The notes under the pieces are model-generated. The model worked only from the letters and a program-made list of their open reading frames with translations, was not told the origin of the DNA and searched no databases. Of a DNA stretch of 35,094 nt, positions 35,084-35,094 are shown in pieces. The DNA is taken from the NCBI GenBank assembly GCA_938010785.1, contig CALLVC010000599.1, forward strand, positions 1 through 35,094. Reading direction: 5' to 3'. A program made the position numbers and the translations under genes. This DNA is from an uncultured Saprospiraceae bacterium (lineage in GTDB: Bacteria > Bacteroidota > Bacteroidia > Chitinophagales > Saprospiraceae). Each line of letters starts with the position of its first letter. The stretch's first letter is position 1.

Positions 35084-35094
35084 GGCAGCGACCT
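35084..35094 (-). rRNA. rrf: 5S rRNA, 3' end only
   Basis: Read on the - strand the window edge is AGGTCGCTGCC followed at once by a long T-run. AGGTCGC(T/C)GCC is the usual end of Bacteroidota 5S rRNA (after GGGAGAGT). Only 11 bases are inside the window, so the call rests on this short motif plus the T-run and the downstream terminator. Confidence 0.65.

Overview
The window reads as part of a Bacteroidota chromosome, most likely a free-living or marine member of the Saprospiria. This rests on three very long secreted proteins with type IX secretion (T9SS) C-terminal sorting domains, a SusC/SusD outer-membrane uptake pair, many predicted lipoproteins, AT-rich intergenic DNA, one TAnnTTTG-type -7 promoter element, and GC-rich palindromic repeats of kinds common in this phylum. 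The class-level guess is inference; no full-length rRNA is present to test it.

Layout. 1-3.6 kb: a DUF697-like membrane protein and a secreted M1 metallopeptidase, both on +. 3.6-3.9 kb: a MITE-like inverted-repeat element flanked by a 10-bp direct repeat. 3.9-4.7 kb: a DUF6438 lipoprotein on -. 4.9-5.2 kb: a truncated C5 DNA methyltransferase. 5.4-15.7 kb: two tandem giant paralogous surface proteins on -. 15.7-16.6 kb: AT-rich DNA, a palindromic repeat and a truncated arylamine N-acetyltransferase. 16.7-29.1 kb, all on -, in order of transcription: SusC (29116), SusD (25785), a large FG-GAP/ASPIC lipoprotein (about 23346), a vanadium-haloperoxidase/PAP2 lipoprotein (19867) and a CRTAC1-like FG-GAP/ASPIC protein (18508). 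29.8-30.3 kb: the C-terminal remnant of a GH97 glycosidase, upstream of SusC. 30.4-34.5 kb: a third giant paralog on -. 35.0-35.1 kb: a strong terminator and the last bases of a 5S rRNA, so an rRNA operon transcribed leftward lies just beyond the right edge.

How the genes may work together. SusC and SusD would import a ligand through the outer membrane. The FG-GAP/ASPIC proteins and the haloperoxidase are predicted to be exported or surface-anchored and form one co-oriented block with SusCD. A clear terminator-like hairpin after SusD suggests at least two transcription units. The giant proteins look like cell-surface or matrix proteins. Each ends in a dockerin-like module, a cohesin-like module and a T9SS sorting signal, so they could cross-link to one another.

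The most striking structural pattern is that all three truncated genes (methyltransferase, N-acetyltransferase, GH97) have their broken end facing a giant paralog gene. This suggests the giant genes, or recombination at them, disrupted the neighbours.
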